Positions 1-14,700 of a stretch of DNA of 64,000 bases are shown here, piece after piece. Source of the DNA: Mesaphorura yosii (Eukaryota; Arthropoda; Collembola; Poduromorpha; Tullbergiidae); contig WIXG01000087.1 of assembly GCA_009869945.1 (NCBI GenBank), forward strand, positions 1 through 64,000, read 5' to 3'. The stretch's first letter is position 1. Every line of letters begins with the position of its first letter. Made by a program: the position numbers and the translations under genes. Below the pieces are notes generated by a model that did not search any database, was not told the origin of the DNA, and saw nothing but the letters and a program-made list of their open reading frames with translations.

Positions 1-2337
<2,337 letters not shown>

Positions 2338-3730
2338 TTTGAGATTCAAATGTTTCAAAGATGGAAATGACTTCGGGTTCAATTCGCCTTGCCCCAGTTC
2401 CAGACTTAAATCAAGCGGACCAGACACCAAATGTGCGCGCACTGTCACTGTCGCACGTTCCTCTATCCTGACGGTCACGGTAGGTAGAATTTTCTCACAC
2501 TCGGACCACAAAAAATCGTAGCGCACATGCCATAAAGTCTTCTTTTCCAGCAAATGCGATTTGCGATTTATTATGATTTTCTACCGAATTACTGCCTGAG
2601 CTTTCATAACTTAATGTGGATTCGCGATTTCTCAAATAATGATGGCACACACATTGTGCCAGTCTCACTGATCTGAAGAGGAATTTCATAATATTCAATG
2701 TTATGTAGGCAGGCAATGCCTCATGTGTAGGAAAGAATGCTATTGCGACAGCATTCATGTCATACATTTTTGTACTCAAAAGTGGTCAGTTTCGTTCGTT
2801 ATTTCGTCTTTCGTGTCTCGTCTCATGTGTGATGTGTGCAATGTACGTAATGAAAAATGAGGAGCCAACGTTCTTATAGCTATTAAAACCAACACTCGGC
2901 ATTCACCATTCAAGTTTGTTAACTGTAAACAAGAATTTTAAGCAATTTTAACACGTTTAACTGCGCTTACAGCGACCAAGTTAGCCATGCCTCCAATGCC
3001 ATGAATGTACTCGCTTTAATGTTAATTACCCTGAATTTTTTGCTAGGTTTCTCATCTTTCAATTGCAACGCATCCTGCATGCTACTGAAACTTTGGTGAA
3101 TGTAGTGCTTGCATGCATTCACTTCAAAGACACGACAAATGAGGATAATGGGCATTCGAATTTTAAAGGCTATTCACAATTCACACTCACACAAAGTGTG
3201 GGATTGGGGTTGCTGTTGTGCCCAATTGCCGTCACAATTGCAATAACATGCGCATGCGGGGATGACCGACGATGGACGAGTATTCGAGAGCGTGATCCAT
3301 TAACACAGTGTGAACGTGAGTTGTACGCATATATACAATCATATTGAGACTTGGCAGCTTTGAAGATGGAATTCACCTGTTCGCTTATAAAAAAAAGTTT
3401 TATATTGCGCGGATTGCAGACGCGGGTGCGCTAAAGCCGATCATGAGTATCAATCTTAATCGCGGCAAAGACTTCCATATTCTACTAATAAATTGTTACT
3501 TGCTTTAATTTGTGATTTTGCGACTGAACCTGGATCATTTCCGCGCAATTAATTAACTACAAACGGTGTCAAGAGTACAAAACAATGATCTCTCAACTTT
3601 ATTGGAGTTCTGGCATGAGTTTTCAAAACAATTATTTTATTAACATCATGCAACCTTTACATGCTAGCATAAATAACGCTAAAGGTGACAATTACAAGGG
3701 TCCACAGGCGTAAATTGCTAAATTGCTTAA
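2338..3730. other. Intergenic stretch between ALDH and acyltransferase genes
   Basis: I see no supported gene here. Short open frames on both strands lack splice context or family resemblance. The left part probably holds the ALDH promoter and 5' UTR; the right part holds the 3' UTR of the acyltransferase gene. Confidence 0.5.
3636..3641 (-). terminator. Poly(A) signal AATAAA (minus strand)
   Basis: AATAAA on the minus strand, 90 bp beyond the stop codon of the acyltransferase gene at 3731. Confidence 0.5.
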
Positions 3731-5464
3731 TCACACTTGATGATTAATTAAATTCTCCAACAATTCAATCTCCTTCGTCATAAACTCCACCAGTAGCTTT
3801 TTGTGCTCTGGGTGTGGGCAAATCGTCTTGTCCAATCCAATTATGAGACTGATCATCCCGTTGTAGCTGATTGAAGACATTCCAAAACCTGTGAAAGTTA
3901 AAATACGGTGAGCTAGGGTCCAAGAGAGAGTTCGTGTTTCTGTTTAGTAAACGCGACTCACTTAAACTTCCACGCATCAATCCGCCTCCAAAGTTCAATT
4001 CACTGCAACACAAACATTTAGAGTTCATGAATAAATTAAATTACTCAAACACATTCACTATTCCTTTCTTACTGCAGTTTTCTGTTAAAGAAATCCACTG
4101 GACTGTCCGGTCCCGGGAAATTTGTCATCACGGCGGTGCCAATGATATTGACTGCCAGAATCTTGACCATCCACGAGAAGAGTCCTCCACCGATTTGCTG
4201 AACAATTGAAGCGGTCCAGGGAACGGTGGACAGTTTGAGTGCCTTGAGGTCCTTCTCAATTTTGTACAGCCTCGTCACTGGGTCCGAGATTCCAAGCGGG
4301 AGCTCGGTGAAGCAGCAAGTCCTAAGACGAGAACAAAAAACTGAGGTAGGGCAATCCTCTGCAATGGAAATTTGGCAATGGGAGAAGGAAACGAACCATT
4401 TCTTACATGAAATTCCGCAGTTTATCCGGATGTCCAGGCAGTGGCAGAGGAGTAAGACAGTGCAGTTTGTCTGGGACTCTGACTTTGTTGTAAATCATGT
4501 AATTTCTGACGGTGCCACTGAATATCTCCAGAATCACACTCGTCAGCGAGACCCCATAGTGCGCCTTGATCTCTTTGAGACGCTGCAATGGCACAACAGG
4601 ATGGTAGCCGGTGGTTAAACTTCGTTTTAGTCTGCCTGCAGGCACATGCCACTCATTAGCATCCCACGATTCAATTACGGTCTTGACAAATTCGTAGGGG
4701 ATTCTGAAAGCAAATGTGATCCTGTCGACTGCAATTGTCCAGGCTGATTTCTTCACGCGAACCGGCACTGGCCTTGCGATTCCAAACGGGGCGTCGGTCG
4801 AGCTTGTCAAGACTTCCAGCACCGAGTAGCCATCAGCCATTGCATGGTGGCAACGGAATACAACGGCTGACAAGCTGTAGTCTTCTTTTCGTCCAAAAGG
4901 TTTATAATTCCTGATGATGTGAAAATCCCACGGACTTCTACCCTTAACGTATTTCTTCTCAATCAGTATAGTGTTGTACTCCAGCATTGTGTCTTCGGTT
5001 ATTGGCTCGTCGGATGGAAGGTCCGCGAAAACAACGTGTTCGTCCAAGTTAAAGTTCGCCTCGTCCTTCCAAAAGTAGAATCCCATCCACTTGGTGAAGT
5101 ACTGCTTCATTTCCCTGTGCACGAGTTCGCCAGTTTTGGGGCTTATTTTGTCTAGAATTCGGCGCACGAGAACTTCCTTGAAGTGTTCGCGTTCCAGGTC
5201 ACCTTCCACTACAAGCACAACGATGAGTGTGCACAGTGGCCTTTTGTAGAGGTCGTCTACGGCAAAAATTGTCGACCGAGTTGACAGCATTTTGCCGAGC
5301 TCGGGTTTGAAGCGTTTCACGTACTCGGCCACCAGTCGCCTGAATATGAAGGTAGGGACCAGCGTAAGGAAGAAGGGAGGAAAGAAGATGGTGAACAAGA
5401 TGGCCAGAATTACGTACACGACCTCAGACACGGCGTTGACAATGATTTTGACTAGGCGATGCAT
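3731..5464 (-). CDS. WSD-type wax ester synthase / diacylglycerol O-acyltransferase
   Basis: Acyl-CoA-dependent O-acyltransferase that would make wax esters or triacylglycerol at a membrane. Four exons in phase: 5464-4407, 4321-4073, 4002-3962, 3888-3731, giving 501 residues, a normal WSD length. Residues about 7-40 form a strongly hydrophobic membrane segment. The condensation-type active site HHAMADG (residues 206-212) matches HHxxxDG. The C-terminal half continues with the family-like PLGISDP segment in exon 2 and a DUF1298-like end with DKTICPHPEH in exon 4. I chose the ATG at 5464, not the longer open frame, which lacks an ATG; -3 is G. The gene lies between an ALDH3 gene and murA, all on the same strand but about 1.4 kb apart, so not an operon. 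WSD enzymes are known from bacteria and plants and are also annotated in some invertebrates; the exact substrate cannot be read. Confidence 0.9.
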
Positions 5465-6938
5465 AGCTGCGACTGATTTTTGCTTGTGAATCAAGTCTTA
5501 TGCTGATGACTTTGTGATCTGTTTCCAGATCTGCGTTCTAACCTTAAGTATCTTCTTGCCTCCGTTTATCGGCCTAAGGAATTTTCGGCGCTATTTCTGT
5601 TGCAGATGCACATTCTAGGCTGAAATCGTTTTGTTTATACTTCCAGCTTAGAAGTTTGAAGACTACACTCGATTTTGATCGCTAAAAATTCGTGTTTCGA
5701 GTCCAAAGAACGAATGCAGCGATAAAACTGAAGTATGATTTTCTTAAACTCGGCCAACATATACGACTACGACTTGAAATTGAGGAAGAGCTTCCGGGTG
5801 CACGTACGAAACGACATACATACTGCGCATCTCTAAATGTTATTGTTATTGTCTACACATAAAAAGTAAAGAGCATTTAATCACTCGTTCCCATCCGAGC
5901 CCGATAGCGTTGTGGTTTTTGCGAGAGAAATTCCCATTAATACGAAAGGAGAGCGAAAAGTGCAAATGCGAATGATGAAACATCGACGTGAATGAGAAAT
6001 TGTGAGTGAATGGGCTAATTAGGAGAACGATGCAAGCCATGCTCATCATATTTTGTACAATATCAAGAAATCGTTGCAGTACGACGTCATTTCCGGAAGT
6101 TGAGTTGAGATTGAGACAATGCCTAAAACACAAGCGAACAGACAATGCAAAGTCTTCCCTTAAACGATGTCGCAGAATTTCGCGTGCATTTTTATGACTG
6201 CGCTGTGTGTGAGGAAAAATTTGATAAAAATGCGGTAGAAATGCGAAACGATCCCTCATTAAGAATGAATTAGGAATCTGGGCTAAATTCACGTTGAGTG
6301 TAGAGTGCATGAATAATGAACGAAGATGAAAAATACACAAAATTGTTTACACGAATTCACAAATCGAGAAATGTGGGCACAATGCATTTTTTCTCCAATG
6401 CACTCACAACCTGAAAATGCAAATCGAGTATGGCATAATATAATATTTGTGGCATGTGGACTCTCGTGAACCTGTGAGGTAGGTTAACGCATGAAGATTA
6501 ACCGCGGCTGATAAATGGAAGGATGGAAAGCATAAAAGCAAGTGAACCAACCACCCACTTACATGTCCAATTACATTTTATGGCTCTCCGTGAGAAAACA
6601 TTGCGGATGGTGACGATAATGATTTTACATTTTATGATGCATTCACATTTATTGAGAGAAAGAACGATGTGAATTTCCTAACCTAAAAATTAACTCGTGC
6701 TTGATTTGTTGACTTAATAGGCTCGAGTCCAATTTCGTTCATGAATGAAATTCATGACGCACTTGTGCTTGACGAATTGTGCGAAGTAGCTATTTATCAA
6801 TTAACACAGAATTAAATGGATTCAAGAATCAATTTTGTGGCTCCTTTCTTTCATAAGGCAATAAAACAATTAACTTTATCAACGCTTTAAGTCTAATATC
6901 GAAAGCGGACAGTAATGGGCTTCAGAGGGCACAGCTGG
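5465..6938. other. Intergenic stretch upstream of WSD and downstream of murA
   Basis: AT-rich. A 164-codon open frame at 5846-6340 (-) has no recognisable domain and no signal peptide, and I do not call it. Otherwise nothing supported. Confidence 0.4.
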
Positions 6939-8390
6939 TTAAGGCAAAATTTCTACTTTTGCTCCACAGGCTTTTAGCTTGACGTCCATGCGCTCGTACC
7001 CACGAAGTAAGTGCTGAAAGTCTTCAATAACGGTTTCGCCACGAGCTCCTAGGCCAGCTAGCACCAACGCGGCGGCACCACGGAGATCGTGCGCCTTGAC
7101 GGTACCTCCATGCAGCCCTTTCGGAGACCCATATATAATTACTGAGGACGCGGAGGTTGATTCTTGGCACAGTCCGACTATGTTGGGAATTTTATCACCG
7201 ACGTGGTGTTCGATTTCGTATGACACCATTGTCTCTTGCCCACGCCTGCTGAGAAACTCGATGTCAGCTCCAAGCTTTTGCAGTTCTTCCACATGCTGGA
7301 AACGATTCTCAAACACATTCTCCTGCACTATTGACGTTGGTGTAAGGAAACCGTGCTGACTGGACTGAGAATCAAGTCCAGTGAAGCAGAGCAAAGCACA
7401 GAATTGTGACTGCAGATCAGTTGGAAATTTTGGAAACGGATTTGTTGATATCCAAACGGGTCGAATTGGGTCATCCGCCTTTCGGCTTACAATCACTGAG
7501 CTCGAGCTTCGGTCTCTGCGAAATGTAATTTTACCTCCCACCTGCACAAGTTTCTTAATGATGGCCGTGCCCAAATGTTTCCGTTCAACTCCAACTAATT
7601 CAAGAGCTCCAGCCGTTGCGATCACAAATGTGGCGTACGTTGCTGCTTCGATTCGGTCGGGTATGAGCTTGTAGTGATTGCAACCGTGCAGACGGTTAAC
7701 TCCATAAATAGTCAGTTTCCTGGTTCCAACCCCGTGAATTCTGGCTCCTAACTTCACTAGAAACTTTGTCAGACATAGCACATCGGGGTCAATTGACGCG
7801 TTCTTGATGATTGTGGTTCCTTCCGCTAACGTTGCGGCCATCAAAATGTTTTCGGTTGCACCGACACTTGGCGTTGTAAGTTTGATAATTGCACCGTTCA
7901 GCCTTCGACTTGAGTTCCCGACGAACACTTCAACGCTGCAATCATTCTCGTGCTCGATGATTTTGGCTCCCATCTTTCTAAACGCATCTAAATGGAGATC
8001 GACACTTCTTTGGCCAATATTACAACCGCCAGGCAGTCCGATTGTCACTGATCCAAATCGTGCCAGCAACGGCCCAAGCAATAGAAAAGAAGCTCGTAGC
8101 TTGTTGCAAAGTTTCTGGCACGGTGTAGCATTCTGGATTGAGTCACACTGAATCGTCAATGTATGATTAGCGAGCTGACCGGATCGGGGATTAAAATTAA
8201 CGTTCGCACCTAATTGTTCTAGTAATTTGATTAAAATCACGACGTCGTCAATATTTGGGATGTTAACCAGTCGAATTTCTTCGGATGTTAGCAGCGACGC
8301 AGCGAGAATGGGCAGAGCACTGTTCTTAGAGCCATTGATCTCCACTCTTCCGGCCAGTTGAGAGTCTGATCCAAGTATTACGATCTTCAT
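6939..8390 (-). CDS. murA: UDP-N-acetylglucosamine 1-carboxyvinyltransferase (MurA), intronless
   Basis: MurA transfers enolpyruvate from PEP to UDP-GlcNAc, the first committed step of bacterial peptidoglycan synthesis. One uninterrupted 483-residue frame. Residues matching the E. coli catalytic set are all present: Lys22-Asn23 in GSKNSALPI, Cys123 in LPGGCNIG (E. coli Cys115), Arg128 (Arg120), Asp325 in FPTDLQSQF (Asp305), Arg437 in DLRGAA (Arg371) and Arg463 in LLRGYER (Arg397). The two EPSP-synthase-like lobes are recognisable. It is longer than the usual ~420 residues because of two insertions, at about residues 338-352 and 383-428. The ATG at 8390 has A at -3. No introns are seen, unlike its multi-exon neighbours WSD (4 exons) and CDA (8 exons), so the likely origin is bacterial transfer into an animal chromosome. 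Its physiological role here is unknown; Cys at position 123 predicts fosfomycin sensitivity. Confidence 0.95.
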   Translation of the reverse strand: MKIVILGSDSQLAGRVEINGSKNSALPILAASLLTSEEIRLVNIPNIDDVVILIKLLEQLGANVNFNPRSGQLANHTLTIQCDSIQNATPCQKLCNKLRASFLLLGPLLARFGSVTIGLPGGCNIGQRSVDLHLDAFRKMGAKIIEHENDCSVEVFVGNSSRRLNGAIIKLTTPSVGATENILMAATLAEGTTIIKNASIDPDVLCLTKFLVKLGARIHGVGTRKLTIYGVNRLHGCNHYKLIPDRIEAATYATFVIATAGALELVGVERKHLGTAIIKKLVQVGGKITFRRDRSSSSVIVSRKADDPIRPVWISTNPFPKFPTDLQSQFCALLCFTGLDSQSSQHGFLTPTSIVQENVFENRFQHVEELQKLGADIEFLSRRGQETMVSYEIEHHVGDKIPNIVGLCQESTSASSVIIYGSPKGLHGGTVKAHDLRGAAALVLAGLGARGETVIEDFQHLLRGYERMDVKLKACGAKVEILP

Positions 8391-9373
8391 TGTGAATGTC
8401 GACTAAATTTCAGGATGGCAGACTCTTTCTTGAAATTGTACAAAGTACAATCGAGGCAGAAAGCTCAAGAAACTGGAAAACTGAATGTCAAATGCAATGA
8501 ATGACGGTTGAACAAATGTTCAGAAGTATAGTGAACTTCAACAGCTGAAGGACTCGAATTCCTCGAGAACTCAAAGATAAGGATATGGTGTTGCTTTCTG
8601 CTGATTCTGCCCGCTCGCATTGCGTTGAAACTTGTTAAACCACTTGACCTCAACGTGTTAACCACTGGAAGTAACATAAGTCCGCGTTTTGTGGTTGTGG
8701 TTTCCTAAATACAGAGTACTCGTCAAGCCTTTCATTCTTACTTGAAACAAGAACCCTTGAAAAACTGGCTTTTATAAACAATCAACAGCAGTTACAAGGA
8801 AATACTCAAAGCCGATATCAAACGGGTTTCATAATGATAAGAGACTTGTCACGCTAATGAAAGACCAGTGAGATTATACGCAACGTATGTCATGTGTTAG
8901 TTGAGAATTGGAACCAAATATAACAACCAGCTCAGATGTCATCGAGGTCAGATTGCTGGATTGCTACCAGTTATTGACTTTTCTTGCGAATTTCTGATAT
9001 GCTTTCTGACAGGATGACACTCAGTGAGATCATCGATGCACTGTAATGAATCAAAATGACCCCTTCTAGCAATCATTATCTCCAATTGCGCAATTTCTGA
9101 CTTTGACGTTTATGAGTTTTCGAGTCAAAGTTGGTTTGTGTACGGAGTCAAAAGACTTTATGCCGAGGGTAGTACGCATAAACAAAGTACCAGAAAACAT
9201 TTTATTGACTGTGCAATGTGTGAAAATCTATTTTGTAACAAATCTTACGGGAAAATGTCCCTTCACGTCATATTGACACTTTACACCACAGCGTAACAAA
9301 CTGTTGACGAGTCAAACTTTACAATACACCAATGCCTTAATTTAATATACTCTTGCTTCAATTCTTTTGCCAT
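8391..9373. other. Intergenic stretch between murA and chitin deacetylase
   Basis: Upstream region of murA and 3' UTR of the chitin deacetylase. An open frame at 8465-8677 (-) has no recognisable features. No element supported. Confidence 0.4.
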
Positions 9374-11612
9374 TTAGAAAGAAGATCCGTCACCAGTTGG
9401 ATCCAAAATCCATGGATAATGTCTTGGGCATTCCATGCACGTGAAAAGACGCAGCGTTTCTCCAGGAAGTTCCCGAGTCGTGAGTGGACACGCGTTTGGC
9501 AACGAGCAGTATGGTTGCCCTTTAACATCGCATTTCTCTTTCCATTCTTGGAAATCTCTCAGTGCCGTTAGCTCCGTTGGATTTTGCATCCATTGCACAA
9601 CCTGAGACGCAGAGATGAAGCTTCACTCTTGCTTGATTTTAAATGGGTTCATTGTTTTACATTGGCGACTTACCTGCAACATCGTCACAAAATAAACGTC
9701 GTTCCGCGCGAGCATTTCATCAATGAATTTTCCAAGCTCTTCTCTGAATTCACGCTTCGATTTAAGCCATGACGCGTGGAAGTGCAATCCCAGCGGAGCT
9801 CGATTGGTGGACAGATGACGGTTGAAATTGTGGCGAAGGAGACGGCCAAACTGTTCTCCAGTAGCGATATTCGAACATGAAGACACCATGTGGCAACCGG
9901 GCAGCGACTCGTCGAAGGTAGGGTCATCACGGCGATCCAACTCGTTCATGGCAAGCTCCCAGACTGGGTGCGACCGAGACGGGCAGTTTTGCGCATTTCC
10001 GTGGCACTTGTGTGGCATGCGAAAGTAGAGCGTGTATGGCCAGACGGGGACACGGCCGAGTGGTGCTGTGATTGACGCGTCGTAAACGAAGAACTGGGGA
10101 ATAATCATATCATTCGAATTAGAGTTCAATCACTAATCAAATCACCGGACCAATCATCAAAACTATTGATTTGATTTGAGATTGGGTTACCTGATCTGCC
10201 ATCATTTCAAATTGCTTATTTCCACCCACTCTCAAGTAAGGCGCACGCACACCAATCACACTGCCGTCAGTAATATTTGCGAATCTAGAATAAAAGCCAC
10301 ACATGCATCAAGTTAATGTTTGTCCGAGTGGGTGAGATTGTGTTACCTCTCAATAATGAGCCTATTTCCAGCCATTTCAGCCAGCCAGTCATCATACGTG
10401 CCATCAGTCCAATATTCTGGGGAGTCTTTGTTCGTAATTGAGAAACTGCCTATTTCATGACCTTGACGGTGAAGTTCCTGAATTACACACATTTTCCTAT
10501 TCAAAACCTCTCAGGAAAAACCGTAAGAGAAAACCTTTTGTTCATAATTGTATTAAAGCTTGAATTCTGTCATACCTGAACGGCCGAATAGTTTGTGTAC
10601 TTGTGCGACGCGAAAAACGTTCCCTTAATTTGGCATCCATTTGGATTTTGGCGTGCACCATTAAAGATATCAGCGTAGAGATCAACGTTGTCAACGTTCA
10701 CAGCACCATTGAACGTGATTGTTATCATTTGTGGAACCTACACGAGAAAGAAGTTGATTTACTGTCACATTTTTTCAATCACTACTCTGGCGAAGGCATG
10801 GTACGAGAAAGTTCGAGCGTCTTACAGTATTTGGTTCGAGTGCTCCTGGAATCCGAGTACCGTCGGCAGAGCAGAAGCAATCCGGGAGAACGCATTGGGT
10901 CGGATCACATTCAGGAGCTCGGTTCGGATCAGTTTCCACAGCTAGAAACAAAAGTACAGCTTTAATCCTACTACTAGGGTTCAACTATACAAATATTCAA
11001 TATCTGACGTTAAACTATAGGTTTTAAGAATTGTGTTGTGAAAGATTAATTGGCACTCACTGCATGCATTCTCATCCGATCCATCCTGGCAATCTGACTT
11101 GTCATCGCAAAATAATGCTTTGTCGATGCATTCGCCATTTCCGCACTGCAACTTTCCATCCGCGCACACTGGCTCGTCAGTTACCAAATTCGGGAGGACT
11201 TTGCGTGGCTCTACAGTGGTCAAAGTCAAAAATGCAATCATTGAAGTCAAACGTTCGCTGTCTGTGCTGGCGAATTGCCCATTGCGAATCGGTACTTACT
11301 TTCCAGCTTGTCACAGTTGTTCACGCGTCCTTTCCAGTCGCACGTTTGCTTTGTGATGTCGAACGCAAGGCCGTTGGGGCACTTGACACCAGCCAGACGA
11401 ATTGTGCCCGTGAGTCCAGCGCGGTCACAGCGCACGACATCTCGACAGTCGCCTTCCGTTGTCAGCCTGAAGTATTCTTCCTCAGGACGGTCTTTGCAGA
11501 GCTTCTCAATTTGTGCGGCATTTGGTTTCAAGGTGTCGTCAACTGCGTGGGTCAGCGTTGAGGAAAGTGCGACGAAGAGGACGGTATTGAGGGCAAGTCG
11601 GTACTTCCCCAT
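9374..11612 (-). CDS. Chitin deacetylase, arthropod group I (CBM14-LDLa-CE4); active-site residues substituted
   Basis: Secreted cuticle and tracheal chitin-modifying protein. Eight coding exons in phase: 11612-11300, 11210-11061, 10941-10826, 10737-10576, 10477-10347, 10284-10191, 10093-9674, 9601-9374; 537 residues, the usual length. Signal peptide about 1-23; CBM14 chitin-binding domain with six Cys (39, 56, 62, 78, 91, 100); LDLa domain with six Cys (120-154); then the polysaccharide deacetylase domain from about 195. Motif 1 reads TFNGA (residues 201-205) where CE4 enzymes have TFDD, and motif 2 reads FSITN (259-263) where they have HSxxH. The catalytic Asp, the metal-binding Asp and both metal-binding His are therefore replaced. 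Motif 3 (RAPYLR, 304-309) and the late LHFH motif (425-428) remain. It is likely a weakly active or inactive chitin-binding organiser; the serpentine/vermiform-type family assignment is firm, the exact orthologue is not. Confidence 0.95.
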
Positions 11613-11621
11613 TTTGAAGTT

Positions 11622-11702
11622 CTACAATGCAGATTCATAATCTTTATACGAATTCAGCAATTTCTACAATCTAGCACAGAATTAATGTGATGATTGACTT
11701 AC
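11622..11702 (-). other. 5' UTR intron of the chitin deacetylase gene
   Basis: On the minus strand a GTAAGT donor (11702) and a TAG acceptor (11622) lie just above the ATG at 11612, giving an 81-nt intron in the leader. Transcript evidence would be needed to place the transcription start further upstream. Confidence 0.5.
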
Positions 11703-11703
11703 C

Positions 11704-14700
11704 TTCTTGCTAGTCCGGGGTGAGATAATTTTTGACGTGAGACAATCCAGAAACTGAAGCGAATGTGCTCTGAATATTGTCTGTTGTCTCACTTACATAA
11801 GGAACATTACGTAACTCTTCGTTCCAACTGGTTCAAAAAGTTGTACTGATTAACAGACTCCTAATTAATATTTTCACTTTCAGGCACGGCAACACAGGTG
11901 AATAAGAGATTGTCAGGCGCTTGGCGTCATAAAACGTAACAACCAGAAAGTGCAACCGCTACTAAATCTCAATCCCTTCACTCGAAATATCTGCTGCCTC
12001 AATATCTTTTTGTATGACATGAAACATGCTCTACTCGACTCGGCTAACTCGGCATCTTGCAATTATGTCATTACTGCCGTTGACTCTTCTGAAAACACTC
12101 TGTGTGCATACAACAATTGACAAGAACAACAATACTGAACGATTCAACAATGTAAGGTAATAAATTATTCAAATTAGAATATTGTAAATAGTTAATACTT
12201 ATGATGTGTGCACTTTGTGAACAGAATACGAATTACGAATGAAAGAGAGAGGAAAATGCAGCAACGAGACTGCAACTGCGAGTAGGAACTTGGAATGGAA
12301 GATTCTTGGCGATAACGATGACTTTGATGACCGACTGTCTTGGGCACTTGATTGAAGATCAGGTGGCTTGGCGTGGACGTGCGTTGACTTGATTATTTAA
12401 GAATCTGTCCAAAATTGGCTAAGATGGGCAAACCGGAAAAATAAGCCGCCTATCCAAAGAGACTGCAGTCACGGACCAGCCAACTGAGCCACGATGACGA
12501 CGAGTTGACTGCAAATGTACGAATAACGCCAGAAATCGAAGTATCGTGGACTGAAATACCACAATAAATGCAGCGCAGCGGAGAGAGAAGGGGTTAAGAA
12601 GATGCGGACTGAAAAGGGTTTACTTTAAAAGTAGAATTGCTACTTTTACAATTCTTTCCAACGAGGATAGCGAATGACGATGGTGTACTGCGTTTTCTTA
12701 AATTACAATGGTACCGTCTCGTCTCAGAACATCTTCCTCTCGCGCACGTAACCTTTATGCACTCTCATTTTACATTTCTTGCCTGCCTACCCGTACAAGA
12801 AGACAATTGTTATCATTATCGTGAAACAAGAGTACGATCACTTCACTGCTGCAGCTGTGATCGAGTGTTTATGACCCAGAAAAGTTATGTATTCACGAGC
12901 CAGCGCGCCAGGCCAGAATGGGAGAACCAATTTTTCACAGAATGAAATTTTATTGCAATTTCATTGTTGTAAAATGGCGGGGCAGGCCATAAAGAAGAAG
13001 GAAGTCGTGCACTCGCTGCGCGTTGCGAGCTGCTCTCGTTGCGATTGCAGATCAAAAGTCACAGTCAGTCACAAGTTTAATGATTTTTTCATGCTGATCA
13101 AACATAAAGATGATGATCCTCTTTTCTTTACGATGTAAGACGAATTCATACCGTACGGTTACAATAACAATAGGATGACGGAGTGAGTGCCCTGCCCCAG
13201 TGATTAATTATTGTGATTGTGTCGTACTTTCTGCTCTGCCATTGTTCAGATCATGGAACAAAGATGAACAAGAGAACAAGAGAAAGATGCAAAATGGCAA
13301 GCCTTAAAGAAAAGCAGCAGAATATAAAAAGATGAACGCAAGATAATTATTCATAATTCATGCCTTGATTTTTAGAAAAGAAAATAGAAATTGAACTACT
13401 TTAAACGAAAATTCGTAGCCTTTGACCTTTACAAAATGCCAGACGCTGATTTTGATTTTGACTGTGAAAATCTTGAGACATGGCGTGAGCATGATTTGCG
13501 TGAACCGTCAACTTCACAGGTCGACTGAATTTCTTTTTCTTTTCGCATAAAAATGAATTTGCCCGAATTTCCTTTGTTTGTCTGCCACAAAATAATGCAA
13601 TTTTGGGCATAACGTGAATTCTTTTTATTGCAGAACTCGACTCAAACTCAAAGGAACTCATCAAAATTATGTTATGTTACGGTTCTAATTTGATAGAATG
13701 AGGTGCTCTTGATTTTCGCCTACGTTTGCATGTGCGTTTGTGCGTTTACTTCAGACACCGAAACCTTAATTGATTAGTTTTGTTCATGTCAATTTGAGCT
13801 CTGACAATACGTAAACGCCAGTAAAATTGAATATGACACACAGACTGCATCAAGTAGATTAAGGTTCAGATGCAGGTACAGGAAACGAAGCCAGCAGGCA
13901 ATAGCAATAAAACGCATCCTCATCAATTTATTAAGAAAGTGCAGTTTCATTGTTGCATGCTCATACTCAAACTTTGGGAATGAACTCGTGCTAGTTTACA
14001 GAATGCTCAGCGGTTTCCCCAGATTTCAGAGGAAATTAATTAACCTTCTGTCACGGGAATAAATTACGGTACAGTAACGGTGGATTAATAATGCAGCAAC
14101 ACTAAACAATTACACCGAATACGATTCTCAAGTCTCATTTGAGATTTGTCGTCCTGAAACGAACAAATAGACTAATTAGTAAATATATTCAGCTGTCTCC
14201 GTGTGCATGCGCATCGCGGCATCGCTTAACGAGGAGCCCATAAATAGAAAAGAATGCTAACAAGGATTTACTGAAGGATGTGACCCTAGGCTGACTATGA
14301 CAAAGGCATGCATGATAAAAATAAATTCTTTGAAGCAAAAGGCCAGTTTCAGTTTCGTGCCACATGCGCTTGCGTTGAAGTTTAGAATGTCATTGTATCG
14401 ACCTTATACTTTGCCATACAAAAAGGATAACAGTCCATGACCATTCAAGCGGTTGAGCACTCTCACTTTTATCTAGCCTGAAATATGAGACGAGAAAGTG
14501 ACCTGAATCGTTCATTTCAAACTGAAATTGCTGCGGCAGTAGTAGGTCAGTGTGCCTTAAATATCTGTCCAACCGAATTGGATCGGTCAATGCATCCTGA
14601 ACTATTTTTGTACAATTAAATTCTCGTTGCGCGCCTCTCAAAATAAAAGTTTTATTTTTCGTACTTGGTTTTTCGTACCATGACATGGTTGATTATGATA

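Noticed and set aside
5846-6340. 164-codon open frame on the minus strand
   Set aside because: No domain, no signal peptide, no splice context, and amino-acid make-up typical of AT-rich chance frames (many His, Phe, Leu, Ser).
14390-14686. 98-codon open frame below Raptor
   Set aside because: No homology that I recognise and no splice signals that would join it to Raptor.
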